NCBI GenBank assembly: GCA_016186625.1
Contig: JACPLG010000007.1
Span: 30,837 to 94,836 of the forward strand
DNA: 64,000 nucleotides
Source of the DNA: Candidatus Levyibacteriota bacterium
Lineage (GTDB): Bacteria > Patescibacteria > Microgenomatia > Levybacterales > UBA12049
Reading direction: 5' to 3'
The notes beneath the pieces are model-generated. The model did not search any database. It worked only from the letters and a program-made list of their open reading frames with translations, and was not told the DNA's origin. Shown here piece after piece: positions 14,853 through 22,846 of the stretch. Made by a program: the position numbers and the translations under genes. Position 1 is the stretch's first letter. Each line of letters begins with the position of its first letter.

Positions 14853-16025
14853 ATGGTAAATTTGCCGAGTTTGGAGTCTGCCAATGTTAGAAACAAAAGA
14901 GTTTTTGTAAGGTGTGATTTTGATGTTCCGCTATCGCAACAGCCAACTGCCAACAAACAACCTGCCTCGCCGGCAGGCAGGCAAACAACTATTGCGGATG
15001 ATATGCGTTTGATTTCCGGGGTTTCCACGATTGAGCATCTACTCGAACAAGGAGCCACAGTTATTGCTGCTGGTCATCTTGGACGGCCCGCTCGCCATCG
15101 CTACGCTCAGGAGTTAGCGGGCGAACCCGGCGACCAATTTCAAATTACTGAGCCGCAGTTCAGTTTACTTCCTATTGCACAGTGGTTTGCGGAGGAATTC
15201 CCGGGGACAAGCGTAAAGCAAACCCATATTGGAGGATTTTCAGCTTGGAAACTTAAGGAAAATTTTTATATTCTTGAGAATCTGAGGTTTTATAAAGAGG
15301 AAGAGGAAAATGACAGAGCTTTCTATCATAAATTAGCTTATCTTGTAGATATCTATGTTAATGAAGCTTTTGGCTCATCTCATAGGCCGCATGCTTCAAT
15401 TGTTGGAATCCCTTCACTTCTTCCTCATTTTCCCGGCTTCCATTTCCAGAAAGAAGTAAAGATTTTAAGTAGTGTAATTGATAATCCCAGAAGACCTTTT
15501 ACTTTTATTGTGGGAGGAGCAAAAATCGAAACCAAACTTCCGCTAATTTCAAGAATGCATAAATTTGCTGATTATGTTTTGGTGGGAGGGGAACTAGCTG
15601 AACAAGATAAAGTTTTGATAAAAGAACAGCATGAGAGTATGTCTTCAAACAAAGCAATGCTTTTTGTTGCGGATCTAAACTCTGACAAAACAGATATTAC
15701 GCCAAAAAGTCTTGAGAATTTTTTACAGATTGTTCCGCGCTCGAAATGTATTATCTGGAACGGGCCGATGGGATTAATAAATGAAAAATTAAAAATTAAA
15801 AATGAAAAACTTGAGGAAGGGGACGGGGGATATACGAGTTTAAAACTGGCTGAAGAGATTATTGCAAGCGGAGCATATAAAGTTGTTGGGGGAGGAGATA
15901 CAATTGGACTTCTTAACAAACACAAACTTTTGGGAAACTTCGATTTTGCATCCGTAGGAGGCGGTGCAATGCTTGAGTTTCTCTCAGGAGAAACTTTGCC
16001 AGGAGTTTTAGCTCTTCAAAATTAA
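14853..16025 (+). CDS. pgk: Phosphoglycerate kinase with in-frame inserts
   Basis: Pgk makes ATP from 1,3-bisphosphoglycerate in lower glycolysis. The 390-residue protein retains RVFVRCDFDVPLS, AGHLGRP, FYILENLRFYKEE, YVNEAFGSSHRPHAS, FIVGGAKIETKLPLI, CIIWNGPMGLI, VVGGGDTIGLL and ASVGGGAMLEFLSGE. Three loops look expanded. After VPLS there are about 14 extra residues (QQPTANKQPASPAGRQTT) encoded by CCTGCCTCGCCGGCAGGCAG-type repeat DNA. After HLGRP there is a segment rich in A, R, H and E. After GPMGLI a stretch NEKLKIKNEKLEE is encoded by AATTAAAAATTAAAAATG repeats. Active-site motifs are intact, so the enzyme is probably functional. Confidence 0.92.
   Translation: MVNLPSLESANVRNKRVFVRCDFDVPLSQQPTANKQPASPAGRQTTIADDMRLISGVSTIEHLLEQGATVIAAGHLGRPARHRYAQELAGEPGDQFQITEPQFSLLPIAQWFAEEFPGTSVKQTHIGGFSAWKLKENFYILENLRFYKEEEENDRAFYHKLAYLVDIYVNEAFGSSHRPHASIVGIPSLLPHFPGFHFQKEVKILSSVIDNPRRPFTFIVGGAKIETKLPLISRMHKFADYVLVGGELAEQDKVLIKEQHESMSSNKAMLFVADLNSDKTDITPKSLENFLQIVPRSKCIIWNGPMGLINEKLKIKNEKLEEGDGGYTSLKLAEEIIASGAYKVVGGGDTIGLLNKHKLLGNFDFASVGGGAMLEFLSGETLPGVLALQN
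14935..14990 (+). repeat. Repeat-derived in-frame insert in pgk
   Basis: CAACAGCCAACTGCC is followed by GCCTCGCCGGCAGGCAGGC, a GC-rich palindromic motif of the class seen in spacers (7027-7090, 46548-46590, 51580-51620). It encodes a Gln/Ala/Pro-rich loop absent from typical Pgk. Confidence 0.7.
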
Positions 16026-16063
16026 TACTTGATGATTTAGGCAACCCCTTCTATAATTTGTAA

Positions 16064-16654
16064 ATGACACCTGTTGACTTTCCTAATATACGGAATATTA
16101 CCATCTCCGGTAGAATTGCTTCCGGCACCACAACCTTAGCGAATAACCTTATAAAAACATTAGGATGGGAACTTTTGGAAGGTGGAGAATTGTTTGGAAA
16201 ATTTCATGAAGAACACCTCGATGATAAATCGGAGCTTGCCGTTTCCCGAAGACCTGATGAGGTGGATTTAGAATATGAAGAAATGATTAAAAAGATTTTA
16301 AAAGAGAAAAATCATCAGATAATTCAGAGTCATCTAGCAGGCTTTGACGCTCAAGGAATTCCGGGTGTTTTTAAAATTTTAGTAACCTGCGAGGATGCAA
16401 ACGGCGAGGACAGGATTGATATAAGAATCGATAGACTTGTGAACAGAAAAGGATTACACGTGGATGATGCCAAACACGAAATTCGGGAAAGAGAAAAAAG
16501 TAACTTAGAGAAGTGGAGAAGAATGTATGCAGGGGAAGATCCCAACTGGGTTTATTGGGATCCAAAATATTATGATTTGATAGTCAACACTTATGATCAT
16601 AATCCTGAGGAAAGTCTCAATTTAGTTCTGGAAAAGATAGGATTTAATAAATAA
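16064..16654 (+). CDS. Cytidylate kinase-like P-loop protein
   Basis: The 196-residue protein has a P-loop ITISGRIASGTTTLANNL (residues about 12-29) and a kinase-like architecture: lid region RIDRLVNRKGLHVDDAKHEIREREKSNLEKWRRMY, and DPKYYDLIVNTYDHNPEESLNLV near the end. It resembles archaeal-type CMP kinases and the cytidylate-kinase-like family. It probably phosphorylates a nucleoside monophosphate, most likely (d)CMP, which fits the salvage lifestyle; the substrate is inferred. It begins 38 nt after pgk and may share its transcript. Confidence 0.7.
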   Translation: MTPVDFPNIRNITISGRIASGTTTLANNLIKTLGWELLEGGELFGKFHEEHLDDKSELAVSRRPDEVDLEYEEMIKKILKEKNHQIIQSHLAGFDAQGIPGVFKILVTCEDANGEDRIDIRIDRLVNRKGLHVDDAKHEIREREKSNLEKWRRMYAGEDPNWVYWDPKYYDLIVNTYDHNPEESLNLVLEKIGFNK

Positions 16655-16821
16655 TCACTAACTTCTGACTTCTAAGACACTTCGTTCTAAATCGCTAATT
16701 GTTAGAGCAATAGCGTCTCAGGAGCAAGAGTGAAACGTCTTATTAGTTGATCAGGACTTGATATTTTTATCTTCTGGTGGTAGAGTAGGGTAGATTCGCA
16801 TTGGTATTAGAGGCAAGGATT

Positions 16822-17268
16822 ATGAAAGTAGCAAATGCGATGAGTAAGAAAGTTGACTATGTTACTCCTGAAACCAGAGTTAAGGAATTTTCAAAATTGA
16901 TTTTTTCACATCACATCAACGGTGTCCCAGTTCTAAAACGAAAAAAAGTGATTGGTTTTATCACCGAGAGAGATATTCTCAAGCAATTTTTTCCTTCCAT
17001 CCGAGAATACATGGAAGACCCTGTAAATGAAGCAAACTTTGAAAAAATGGAAAAGAAAATCTCAAGAATTTTTGATCTTCAGGCAAAAAAAATAATGAGC
17101 AAACGCCCCGTTACAATTCTACCAGACGTACCTCTTCTTGAAGCACTGTCAACAATGTTTACCAACAAAGTTGGAAGACTCCCGGTAGTTAATAAAAAAG
17201 GATATATGGTAGGTATCATTGCAAAAAGAGATATATTTAAATATCTTGTTGGTAAGAAGCTAAAATGA
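16822..17268 (+). CDS. Tandem CBS-domain protein
   Basis: The 148-residue protein consists of two CBS motifs (KVANAMSKKVDYVTPETRV with GVPVLKRKKVIGFITERDIL; KKIMSKRPVTILPDVPLLEA with GRLPVVNKKGYMVGIIAKRDI). CBS pairs bind adenine nucleotides and sense energy state. It has no catalytic domain and no clear partner gene. I chose the ATG at 16822; an upstream TTG at 16801 would add seven residues that do not resemble the family. Confidence 0.85.
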   Translation: MKVANAMSKKVDYVTPETRVKEFSKLIFSHHINGVPVLKRKKVIGFITERDILKQFFPSIREYMEDPVNEANFEKMEKKISRIFDLQAKKIMSKRPVTILPDVPLLEALSTMFTNKVGRLPVVNKKGYMVGIIAKRDIFKYLVGKKLK

Positions 17269-17321
17269 CCCGTTCGACATGCTTCGCAAAGAGGCGAGGG
17301 TCTAGGTAGTAAGATATAGCT

Positions 17322-17873
17322 ATGAAAAAAATATTTTTGAGCTTTATTTTCTTTTTGATTGCATTTTCAACTCCTGTATATGCGCAGACTGAAATTCCAA
17401 TACCAACTGTTAGCACCAGCCCTACTCCAACACAACAACTTATAGATTATCAGCTGCCATATCCAGGAATTCTTCCAGGCAGTCCCCTTTATTCTATAAA
17501 AATGATAAGAGACAGGATTATAGAATTTCTTATTTCCGATCCTTTAAAAAAAGCGGACTTTTATATTTTGCAAGCAGACAAAAGAGTAGCAGCTGCAATC
17601 TTACTTTTTGAAAAAGGAAACAATAGTCTTGGACAAACAACAATTTCAAAGGGCCAGAACTATTTAGAAAAATCTTTAGAAAAAGCAATGGCGGCAAAAA
17701 ACTCGGGAAAAGATGCCAAAGATGTTTTAGCCCGAGTAAAAAACTCGGCAACCAAACAAAGACAAGAAATAGAAAATCTTAGTAAAAAATCTAATGAAAT
17801 AAAAAGAATACTTTCGGGAGATCTTGGAAGAGTTCAAAGATTCGAAAAAAGTGTAGAAGAGATTAAGCCATAA
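17322..17873 (+). CDS. Secreted DUF5667-type protein
   Basis: The 183-residue protein has a signal peptide (IFLSFIFFLIAFSTPVYA), a Pro/Thr spacer, then the DUF5667 pattern LPYPGILPGSPLYSIKMIRDRIIEFLISDPLKKADFY, followed by long amphipathic helices rich in Lys and Ala. Domains of this type are common in Patescibacteria and Actinobacteria, with no known function. It is probably anchored or wall-associated. Confidence 0.75.
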   Translation: MKKIFLSFIFFLIAFSTPVYAQTEIPIPTVSTSPTPTQQLIDYQLPYPGILPGSPLYSIKMIRDRIIEFLISDPLKKADFYILQADKRVAAAILLFEKGNNSLGQTTISKGQNYLEKSLEKAMAAKNSGKDAKDVLARVKNSATKQRQEIENLSKKSNEIKRILSGDLGRVQRFEKSVEEIKP

Positions 17874-18036
17874 AGGCAGGCTTAACTCAACTTTCGCGTC
17901 ATTTTTTTACTCGCCACATAATTTAAATAAGCTATTTTTTTACCCGAATTTTAGTAAATTTTTTCTTACAACTTTAATGAGATCAAAAAACGAGGCTAAA
18001 AAATGACTTGATTAGTTTTGATGTACTTATTGTTAG
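17874..18036. other. AT-rich spacer before nrdR promoter
   Basis: No gene is visible. An inverted repeat GTCATTTTTTTA (about 17896) / TAAAAAATGAC (about 17998) brackets the segment. The first arm could act as a T-rich stop signal for the DUF5667 gene, but no stable stem precedes it. Confidence 0.4.
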
Positions 18037-18065
18037 TTGACACCCCACTTATAGGGGCATATGAT
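18037..18065 (+). promoter_or_regulatory. Sigma-70-type promoter of nrdR
   Basis: TTGACA (18037-18042), 17 bp, TATGAT (18060-18065). It is one of the few full -35/-10 promoters in the window, and both NrdR boxes overlap or closely follow it. The inferred leader before the nrdR ATG is about 100 nt. Confidence 0.8.
18042..18057. promoter_or_regulatory. NrdR box 1 (weaker)
   Basis: ACCCCACTTATAGGGG is a degenerate palindrome between the -35 and -10 elements. It matches the core of the NrdR consensus (acaCwAtATaTwGtgt) imperfectly. Its start is exactly 32 bp from box 2, the spacing usual for paired NrdR boxes. Confidence 0.6.
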
Positions 18066-18073
18066 CGATCTTG

Positions 18074-18089
18074 ACACTAGATTTAGTGT
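18074..18089. promoter_or_regulatory. NrdR box 2
   Basis: ACACTAGATTTAGTGT matches the 16-bp NrdR consensus at about 14 positions and is palindromic. It lies just downstream of the -10 box, a position suited to repression. Confidence 0.8.
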
Positions 18090-18172
18090 ATCGGATTTAA
18101 GTTCGAGCACAGATCAGTAGAGCACTTTAACTTGCCCTATTTGCTATTTGATATTTACTTTTTAATATTTCT

Positions 18173-18622
18173 ATGAAGTGTCCATATTGCGGATCAAAAG
18201 ATACTGAAGTAGTTGAAACCAGAGACTCGGAAGATTTGGAAACCATTAGGAGGAGACGAAACTGCGTTAAATGTGAGAAAAGATTTACTACATATGAGCG
18301 AGTCGAGAATGTTAATCTGGTTGTTATTAAAAAAGACGGAAGGAGAGAGCAATTTAATAGAGACAAGCTCAAAAATGGAATTATTAGATCCTGCGAAAAG
18401 ACCAAAGTTTCGGTTGAAGACATAGAGAAAATTGTTACAGAAGTTGAAAGAGAACTGCGAGGTGCAGACTCGGTTGAGGTAGAAAGTAAAAAGATCGGGC
18501 AGATGGTTGCGGGCAAATTAAAAAAGTTAGACAAGATAGCATACATCCGTTTTTCAAGTGTATTTAGAAGATTTGTAGATATTGAAGATTTTGAGAAAGA
18601 AGTAAAGAAACTTATTAACTAA
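18173..18622 (+). CDS. nrdR: Transcriptional repressor NrdR
   Basis: NrdR is the ATP/dATP-sensing repressor of ribonucleotide reductase genes. The 149-residue protein has the N-terminal zinc ribbon (MKCPYCGSKDTEVVETRDSED ... RRRNCVKCEKRFTTYERVE, four Cys) and the ATP-cone (VVIKKDGRREQFNRDKLKNGIIRSCEKT). Its length and motifs are standard. It lies directly upstream of nrdJ behind a promoter carrying two NrdR boxes, so autoregulation and control of nrdJ are likely. The spacer to nrdJ is an inverted AAAGTCAAAA/TTTTGACTTTT-type repeat. Confidence 0.97.
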   Translation: MKCPYCGSKDTEVVETRDSEDLETIRRRRNCVKCEKRFTTYERVENVNLVVIKKDGRREQFNRDKLKNGIIRSCEKTKVSVEDIEKIVTEVERELRGADSVEVESKKIGQMVAGKLKKLDKIAYIRFSSVFRRFVDIEDFEKEVKKLIN

Positions 18623-18725
18623 GTCAAAAAGCAAAATGCAAAAGTCAAAATTTAAAGTAAAAAGTAAAAAAGTTTAATAATTTTGAATTGTACTTTTGAG
18701 TTTTGATTTTTAACTTTTGAATTTT
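18623..18725. repeat. Inverted repeat of CAAAAGTCAAAA units
   Basis: AAAATGCAAAAGTCAAAA on the left faces TTTTGAGTTTTGATTTTTAA on the right, giving a long AT-rich imperfect hairpin between nrdR and nrdJ. The same family lies at 41985-42090 and 53310-53395. Confidence 0.7.
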
Positions 18726-21119
18726 ATGAAATTAGACGGTGTGAGACAAAAAGTATTTTTAGACAGATACTCTTTAAAAGATAAAGAGGGAAAACCTCTT
18801 GAAAAAACTCCGGATGAGATGTGGCGGCGCGTTGCCAAGGGAATTGCAGGACAGGAAAAGAAAAGTCTTCAAAAAATCTGGGAGAAGAAATTTTATGATG
18901 CTATATCTGGGTTTAAGTTTCTTCCGGGCGGACGAATTCTTGCAGGAGCAGGGACTGGATTTGATGTAACTTATTTTAATTGTTTTGTAATTCCTTCCCC
19001 AAAAGACTCCCGTGACGGAATTTTAGATAACCTCAAAATCATGATTGAAATTATGGCACGCGGCGGAGGAGTTGGAATTAATTTATCTTCTCTTCGTCCA
19101 AAAGGAGCAAGAGTTAAAAAAGTAAACGGATTTTCCTCAGGCCCTATGAACTGGGCTGAGCTTTATTCTTTGGCAACTAAAGATATTATTCAGCAAGGAG
19201 GAAGCAGGCGCGGCGCTTTAATGCTTATGCTTCATGATTGGCATCCGGATATTGAGGAGTTCATTACTGTTAAAGAAGATCTAAGAAGAATTAACGGCGC
19301 AAATCTATCCGTCTGTGTTTCCGATGATTTCATGGAGGCAGTAAAAAATGATTCGGATTGGAAACTGGAATTCCCGGATTTGGATGACCCCAAGTATGAC
19401 AAAAAATGGGATGGAGACTTAAAAGCCTGGAAGGCACGTGGCGGGCGAGTTGTAGTCAAGAAGACAGTTAAGGCAAAATACCTCTGGGATCTAATTTGCA
19501 GCGCTGCATGGAGATCTGCTGAGCCAGGACTTCACTTTTTGGACAGAAGCAACAAGCGTTCGAATACGTATTATTTTGAGCAGTTAATTGCAACCAACCC
19601 TTGCGGAGAACAGCCACTTGGGGAGTGGGCGGTTTGTAATCTTGGCGCAATTAATCTCTCAGCCTATGTACATGGAGGAGAGTTTGATTATAAAAACTTT
19701 GGTAAAGATGTAAGAACTGCCATCCGATTTTTAGATAATGTTATTGATGATACATATTATTTTTATCCTGAAAATGAAAAAATTGCTAAGGATATCCGCC
19801 GAACAGGCCTTGGTATCTTAGGCCTTGCTGACGCTTTAATTAAAATGAAGCTAAGGTACGGCGCTGCGGAAACAGAAGAGACATTGCGAAAAATCTTTGA
19901 GACTTTGCGAGATAATGCGTATGACGCATCAGCTGACATTGCCAAAGAAAAAGGAGCTTTTCCTAAATTTAAGGCGGCAAAATATCTTAAAGGTTATCAT
20001 ATACAAGCCTTGCCCCAGAAAATTAAAGACAAGATTGCCAGAAATGGAATAAGAAACGCAGTACTTCTTACAATTGCGCCAACTGGAACAACCTCTTTAA
20101 TCTCAGGAGTTTCTTCTGGAGTTGAGCCTGTTTATGAGTTCGAGTTCATAAGACGCGACCGCCTTGGAGAACACAAAATGTACCATCCTTTGTTTGAAGC
20201 ATGGAAAAAAAATCACCCAAATGACGTAAAACCGGATTACTTTGTCTCAGCAAATGATCTGACACCCGAAGAGCACGTTATGGTGCAATCTATTGCTCAG
20301 GAATATATTGATTCTTCAATTTCAAAAACCGTTAACGCGCCCAATGCCCACACCCCGGAGGACGTCAAAAATCTCTATATGCTGGCTTATGAGCACGGTC
20401 TTAAAGGCATTACATATATGAGAGAGGGAAGCAGGGAAGGAGTTTTGTCTAGGGTGAATGATAAAAAAGACCAGACTTTGGGCAGGCAGGAGTCTGCGCC
20501 GGCCACTCTTCCCAAAGAATATGTTAGAGCGCCTCGTCCAATGATGGTTGAAGGAGTTACCTACAAAACTCAAACTCCAGTTGGAGATACCTTTATCACT
20601 CTAAATCATGATCAAGGGGGAGAACCTTTTGAAGTATTTATAACAATTGGAAAAACAGGATCAGATCTTTCTGCAATGGCTGACGCTCTGGGCAGAATGA
20701 TTTCCCTAAACCTTCGTCTCGCAGGCAACCTGCCGCCGCGCGAGAGGATTAGACAGGTTATATCACAGCTCTCAGGAATCGGGGGCGCTCGAAGCGTAGG
20801 CTTCGGAGAAAATAGAGTGCGCTCCCTTCCTGATGCTGTTGCCAAGATTTTGGCAAAGCAATATGCATTTAGAGTAAATGGTGCTGTTGAAGACAAACTT
20901 GCGCCAGGTGTCCTAACACCGGTTGCCACACCGGCGGCAGATTTACCTTCGGAAAAGGAAGAAATAACAGTTTTGCAACAACTCCCTTTACAAGAAGGGA
21001 TTGTAGGTAGTAAAGCAGACACTCATTTATTTGATATTTGTCCTGAATGCGGAGCAGGAGCATTTGCATATGAAGAAGGTTGCAGGAAATGCTATTCCTG
21101 CGGCCACTCTGAATGCTAG
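18726..21119 (+). CDS. nrdJ: Adenosylcobalamin-dependent (class II) ribonucleotide reductase
   Basis: NrdJ reduces ribonucleotides to deoxyribonucleotides using a radical generated from adenosylcobalamin, independent of oxygen. The 797-residue protein has TYFNCFVIPSP with the first redox Cys, GGVGINLSSLRP, the NPCGEQPLGEW motif with thiyl-radical Cys and Glu (about residues 290-294), IAPTGTTSLISGVSSGVEP, a TSCPD-type domain (YKTQTPVGDTFITLNHD to LSGIGGARSVGFGENRVRSLP), and a C-terminal Cys-rich tail CPECGAG ... CRKCYSCGHSEC. There is no ATP-cone at the N-terminus. The ATG at 18726 is preferred over a TTG nine nt upstream. It is followed by a cobalamin riboswitch and a B12 uptake/activation operon, which fits the cofactor need. 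Confidence 0.95.
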   Translation: MKLDGVRQKVFLDRYSLKDKEGKPLEKTPDEMWRRVAKGIAGQEKKSLQKIWEKKFYDAISGFKFLPGGRILAGAGTGFDVTYFNCFVIPSPKDSRDGILDNLKIMIEIMARGGGVGINLSSLRPKGARVKKVNGFSSGPMNWAELYSLATKDIIQQGGSRRGALMLMLHDWHPDIEEFITVKEDLRRINGANLSVCVSDDFMEAVKNDSDWKLEFPDLDDPKYDKKWDGDLKAWKARGGRVVVKKTVKAKYLWDLICSAAWRSAEPGLHFLDRSNKRSNTYYFEQLIATNPCGEQPLGEWAVCNLGAINLSAYVHGGEFDYKNFGKDVRTAIRFLDNVIDDTYYFYPENEKIAKDIRRTGLGILGLADALIKMKLRYGAAETEETLRKIFETLRDNAYDASADIAKEKGAFPKFKAAKYLKGYHIQALPQKIKDKIARNGIRNAVLLTIAPTGTTSLISGVSSGVEPVYEFEFIRRDRLGEHKMYHPLFEAWKKNHPNDVKPDYFVSANDLTPEEHVMVQSIAQEYIDSSISKTVNAPNAHTPEDVKNLYMLAYEHGLKGITYMREGSREGVLSRVNDKKDQTLGRQESAPATLPKEYVRAPRPMMVEGVTYKTQTPVGDTFITLNHDQGGEPFEVFITIGKTGSDLSAMADALGRMISLNLRLAGNLPPRERIRQVISQLSGIGGARSVGFGENRVRSLPDAVAKILAKQYAFRVNGAVEDKLAPGVLTPVATPAADLPSEKEEITVLQQLPLQEGIVGSKADTHLFDICPECGAGAFAYEEGCRKCYSCGHSEC

Positions 21120-21194
21120 ATGCGAATGCATGCGAATTTTTACTTCGAATTAATTCGAATAGATTCGGAATAAAAATTAGTATACATTAGATTT

Positions 21195-21335
21195 CAGTAA
21201 GGTTTGGGCAAGCGAGGTTTAATACCTTCACAGTGCCGCTACCGTAAAGTCGGAAAACCACCTTACGCTATTTACCCGAGCAGGTTTTTAAACGCGCAAA
21301 CTTCTCGGGATACCGAAGAACGGGGCAAACGAGGA
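21195..21335 (+). ncRNA. Cobalamin riboswitch
   Basis: The element shows the family's core: a closing stem GTTTG (21202-21206) / CAAAC (21326-21330); a small hairpin AGGT/ACCT; the conserved stem-loop CCGCTACCGTAAAGTCGG (21236-21253), which corresponds to the family CCGC-ACUGUAA-GCGG; and a B12-box-like hairpin CGGGATACCG (21305-21315 region), in which the usual CAGG/CCUG closing pairs are replaced by CGG/CCG. It lies between nrdJ and the DUF4430-DUF6580-PduO operon. Subclass (AdoCbl versus other) not determined by eye. Confidence 0.85.
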
Positions 21336-21392
21336 GTTTTTTTATGGTTCGACAGGGACTTCGGCTGAGCTTAGTCGAATGCCCTGACCATA

Positions 21393-21415
21393 AATCCTGA
21401 GCTTGTCGAAGGATT
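21393..21415 (+). promoter_or_regulatory. Hairpin over the ribosome-binding region of the B12 operon
   Basis: AATCCT and AGGATT pair around GAGCTTGTCGA and end directly at the ATG of the DUF4430 gene. The 3' arm contains the only AAGG-like Shine-Dalgarno sequence, so opening and closing of this hairpin could be the riboswitch expression platform. The loop belongs to the TGAGCTTGTCGAA repeat family. Confidence 0.5.
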
Positions 21416-21790
21416 ATGACAAAAAGAGCAAAGATTTATTTACTTGCCGCTGTAGTTTTCATTTTAATTTTTAATGTTTTCTTTGGTTTGTTTCTAATGC
21501 AAAGAAATACAAAACCTGAGTCAGAAATCAAACCAACTGTTGCCATTCAAAATAATATTTTTTCTTATAAAGGAGAAGATGGAAAAGACGCACTGACAAT
21601 TTTGAAAGAGAAAATTAGAGTCGAGGAGTCCTCTTCCGGTTTGGTTATTTCGATAAACAATAGAAAAGCAGAAGAGGACAATAAAGAGTTTTGGGCATTC
21701 TATGTGAATGGGAAAATGGCAGAAGTGGGTCCCTCGGATTATCAAACAAAGGATGGGGATTTGATAGAATGGAAAATTCAAAAATATTAA
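21416..21790 (+). CDS. DUF4430 (transcobalamin-like) membrane-anchored protein
   Basis: The 124-residue protein has an N-terminal signal anchor (IYLLAAVVFILIFNVFFGLFL) and a C-terminal DUF4430 domain: GKDALTILKEKI, FWAFYVNGKMAEVGPSDYQTKDGDLIEWKIQ. The same fold occurs in the beta domain of intrinsic factor/transcobalamin, which contacts cobalamin. Located first behind a cobalamin riboswitch, it is best read as the extracytoplasmic cobalamin-binding component (inference). It overlaps the next gene by 22 nt. Confidence 0.8.
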   Translation: MTKRAKIYLLAAVVFILIFNVFFGLFLMQRNTKPESEIKPTVAIQNNIFSYKGEDGKDALTILKEKIRVEESSSGLVISINNRKAEEDNKEFWAFYVNGKMAEVGPSDYQTKDGDLIEWKIQKY

Positions 21791-22323
21791 GCATTGAAAA
21801 AATAATTTTGCCTGTTGCGATTGTATTGTTCGGAGTATTACTTCGGCTAGTTCCGCATCCTCCAAACTTTGCTCCAATTGCGGCAATGGCGCTTTTTGGA
21901 GGAGCATACATTAGCAAGAGATATGCCTTGATTGTTCCTTTGACTGCGTTATTTTTATCAGACATTGTTATTGGATTTCACTCCACAATGCCCTTTGTCT
22001 ATATTAGTTTTATATTGATCGGACTTGTGGGATTGTGGCTTAGGAAAAGGAGGAGTTTGAAGTGGGTTCTGGGGGCAACTCTCTTTTCTTCTTTACTTTT
22101 TTTTGTAATTACTAACTTTGGAGTTTGGACCGTTGGCGCTTTATATCCCCTGACTTTAGATGGTTTAATCCGCTGTTTTTATCTTGCTTTGCCTTTTTTC
22201 CGAAATACGGTTGTTGGAGATTTGATTTTTGTTGGGTTGTTTTTTGGAAGTTTTGAGCTCGTATTAAGGCTATCACAAAGGTTTGTCTATGGCAGGAAAA
22301 ATTTATACAAGAACAGGAGATAA
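21769..22323 (+). CDS. DUF6580/ECF S-component-like membrane protein
   Basis: This 184-residue integral membrane protein has about five or six helices and the signature VPHPPNFAPIAAMALFGGAYI ... PLTALFLSDIVIGFH characteristic of the DUF6580 family, which resembles substrate-binding S components of energy-coupling-factor transporters. Its place between a transcobalamin-like protein and a cobalamin adenosyltransferase, behind a cobalamin riboswitch, points to corrinoid uptake. No EcfA/EcfT genes are in this window. The start used is the ATG at 21769 within the end of the DUF4430 gene. Confidence 0.75.
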   Translation: MENSKILSIEKIILPVAIVLFGVLLRLVPHPPNFAPIAAMALFGGAYISKRYALIVPLTALFLSDIVIGFHSTMPFVYISFILIGLVGLWLRKRRSLKWVLGATLFSSLLFFVITNFGVWTVGALYPLTLDGLIRCFYLALPFFRNTVVGDLIFVGLFFGSFELVLRLSQRFVYGRKNLYKNRR

Positions 22324-22846
22324 AGGTAAAACCTCACTTTTTGACGGGAAAAGAGTTTTAAAATCTGATAAAAAAGTTGAGGCTTATGGAACCATAGACG
22401 AATTAAACAGTGCAATCGGCGCCGCATCGGCGTTTATAAAAGTTCGATCGATCCAAGAGGAACTTGAAGAAATACAAAACGATCTTTTGGAAATCGGCTC
22501 ATCTCTTGCAGTTTCCTCAACTTTGCCCGTAGATCAATTATCCAAACGTCCCGAAGAGTTTGAAAAACTGATAGACAAACTCACCAAAGAGCTCCCGGCC
22601 TTAAATCAGTTTATTTTGCCGGGCGGGGGAAAAGGAGGCTCCCTATTACACTTGGCTCGAACAATAACCCGCCGGGCAGAGCGGCGCGTTGTTGGCTTAT
22701 CCAAAAGCGAAAACATTGATCAAACAATAATAACTTACTTAAATCGCCTTTCAGACCTCCTTTTTACAATGGCGCGTTTCGTTAACCACAAAGAAAACCG
22801 CAACGGCTCGCTCAGGGCAAGCGAAAAAATTTGGAGGAAAAAATGA
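22289..22846 (+). CDS. PduO-type ATP:cob(I)alamin adenosyltransferase
   Basis: This enzyme attaches the 5'-deoxyadenosyl group to cob(I)alamin, producing the cofactor for NrdJ. The 185-residue protein has the N-terminal ATP-binding KIYTRTGDKGKTSLFDG, YGTIDELNSAIG, and the helix LPGGGKGGSLLHLARTITRRAERRV. The family's typical trimeric helical-bundle length is met. ATG at 22289 overlaps the upstream transporter gene by 35 nt. The next gene starts in the ATGA overlap at its stop. Confidence 0.93.
   Translation: MAGKIYTRTGDKGKTSLFDGKRVLKSDKKVEAYGTIDELNSAIGAASAFIKVRSIQEELEEIQNDLLEIGSSLAVSSTLPVDQLSKRPEEFEKLIDKLTKELPALNQFILPGGGKGGSLLHLARTITRRAERRVVGLSKSENIDQTIITYLNRLSDLLFTMARFVNHKENRNGSLRASEKIWRKK

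Noticed and set aside
20612..21022. 136-codon minus-strand ORF opposite nrdJ
   Set aside because: It is fully antisense to the conserved TSCPD and C-terminal parts of NrdJ; the nrdJ coding signal explains it.
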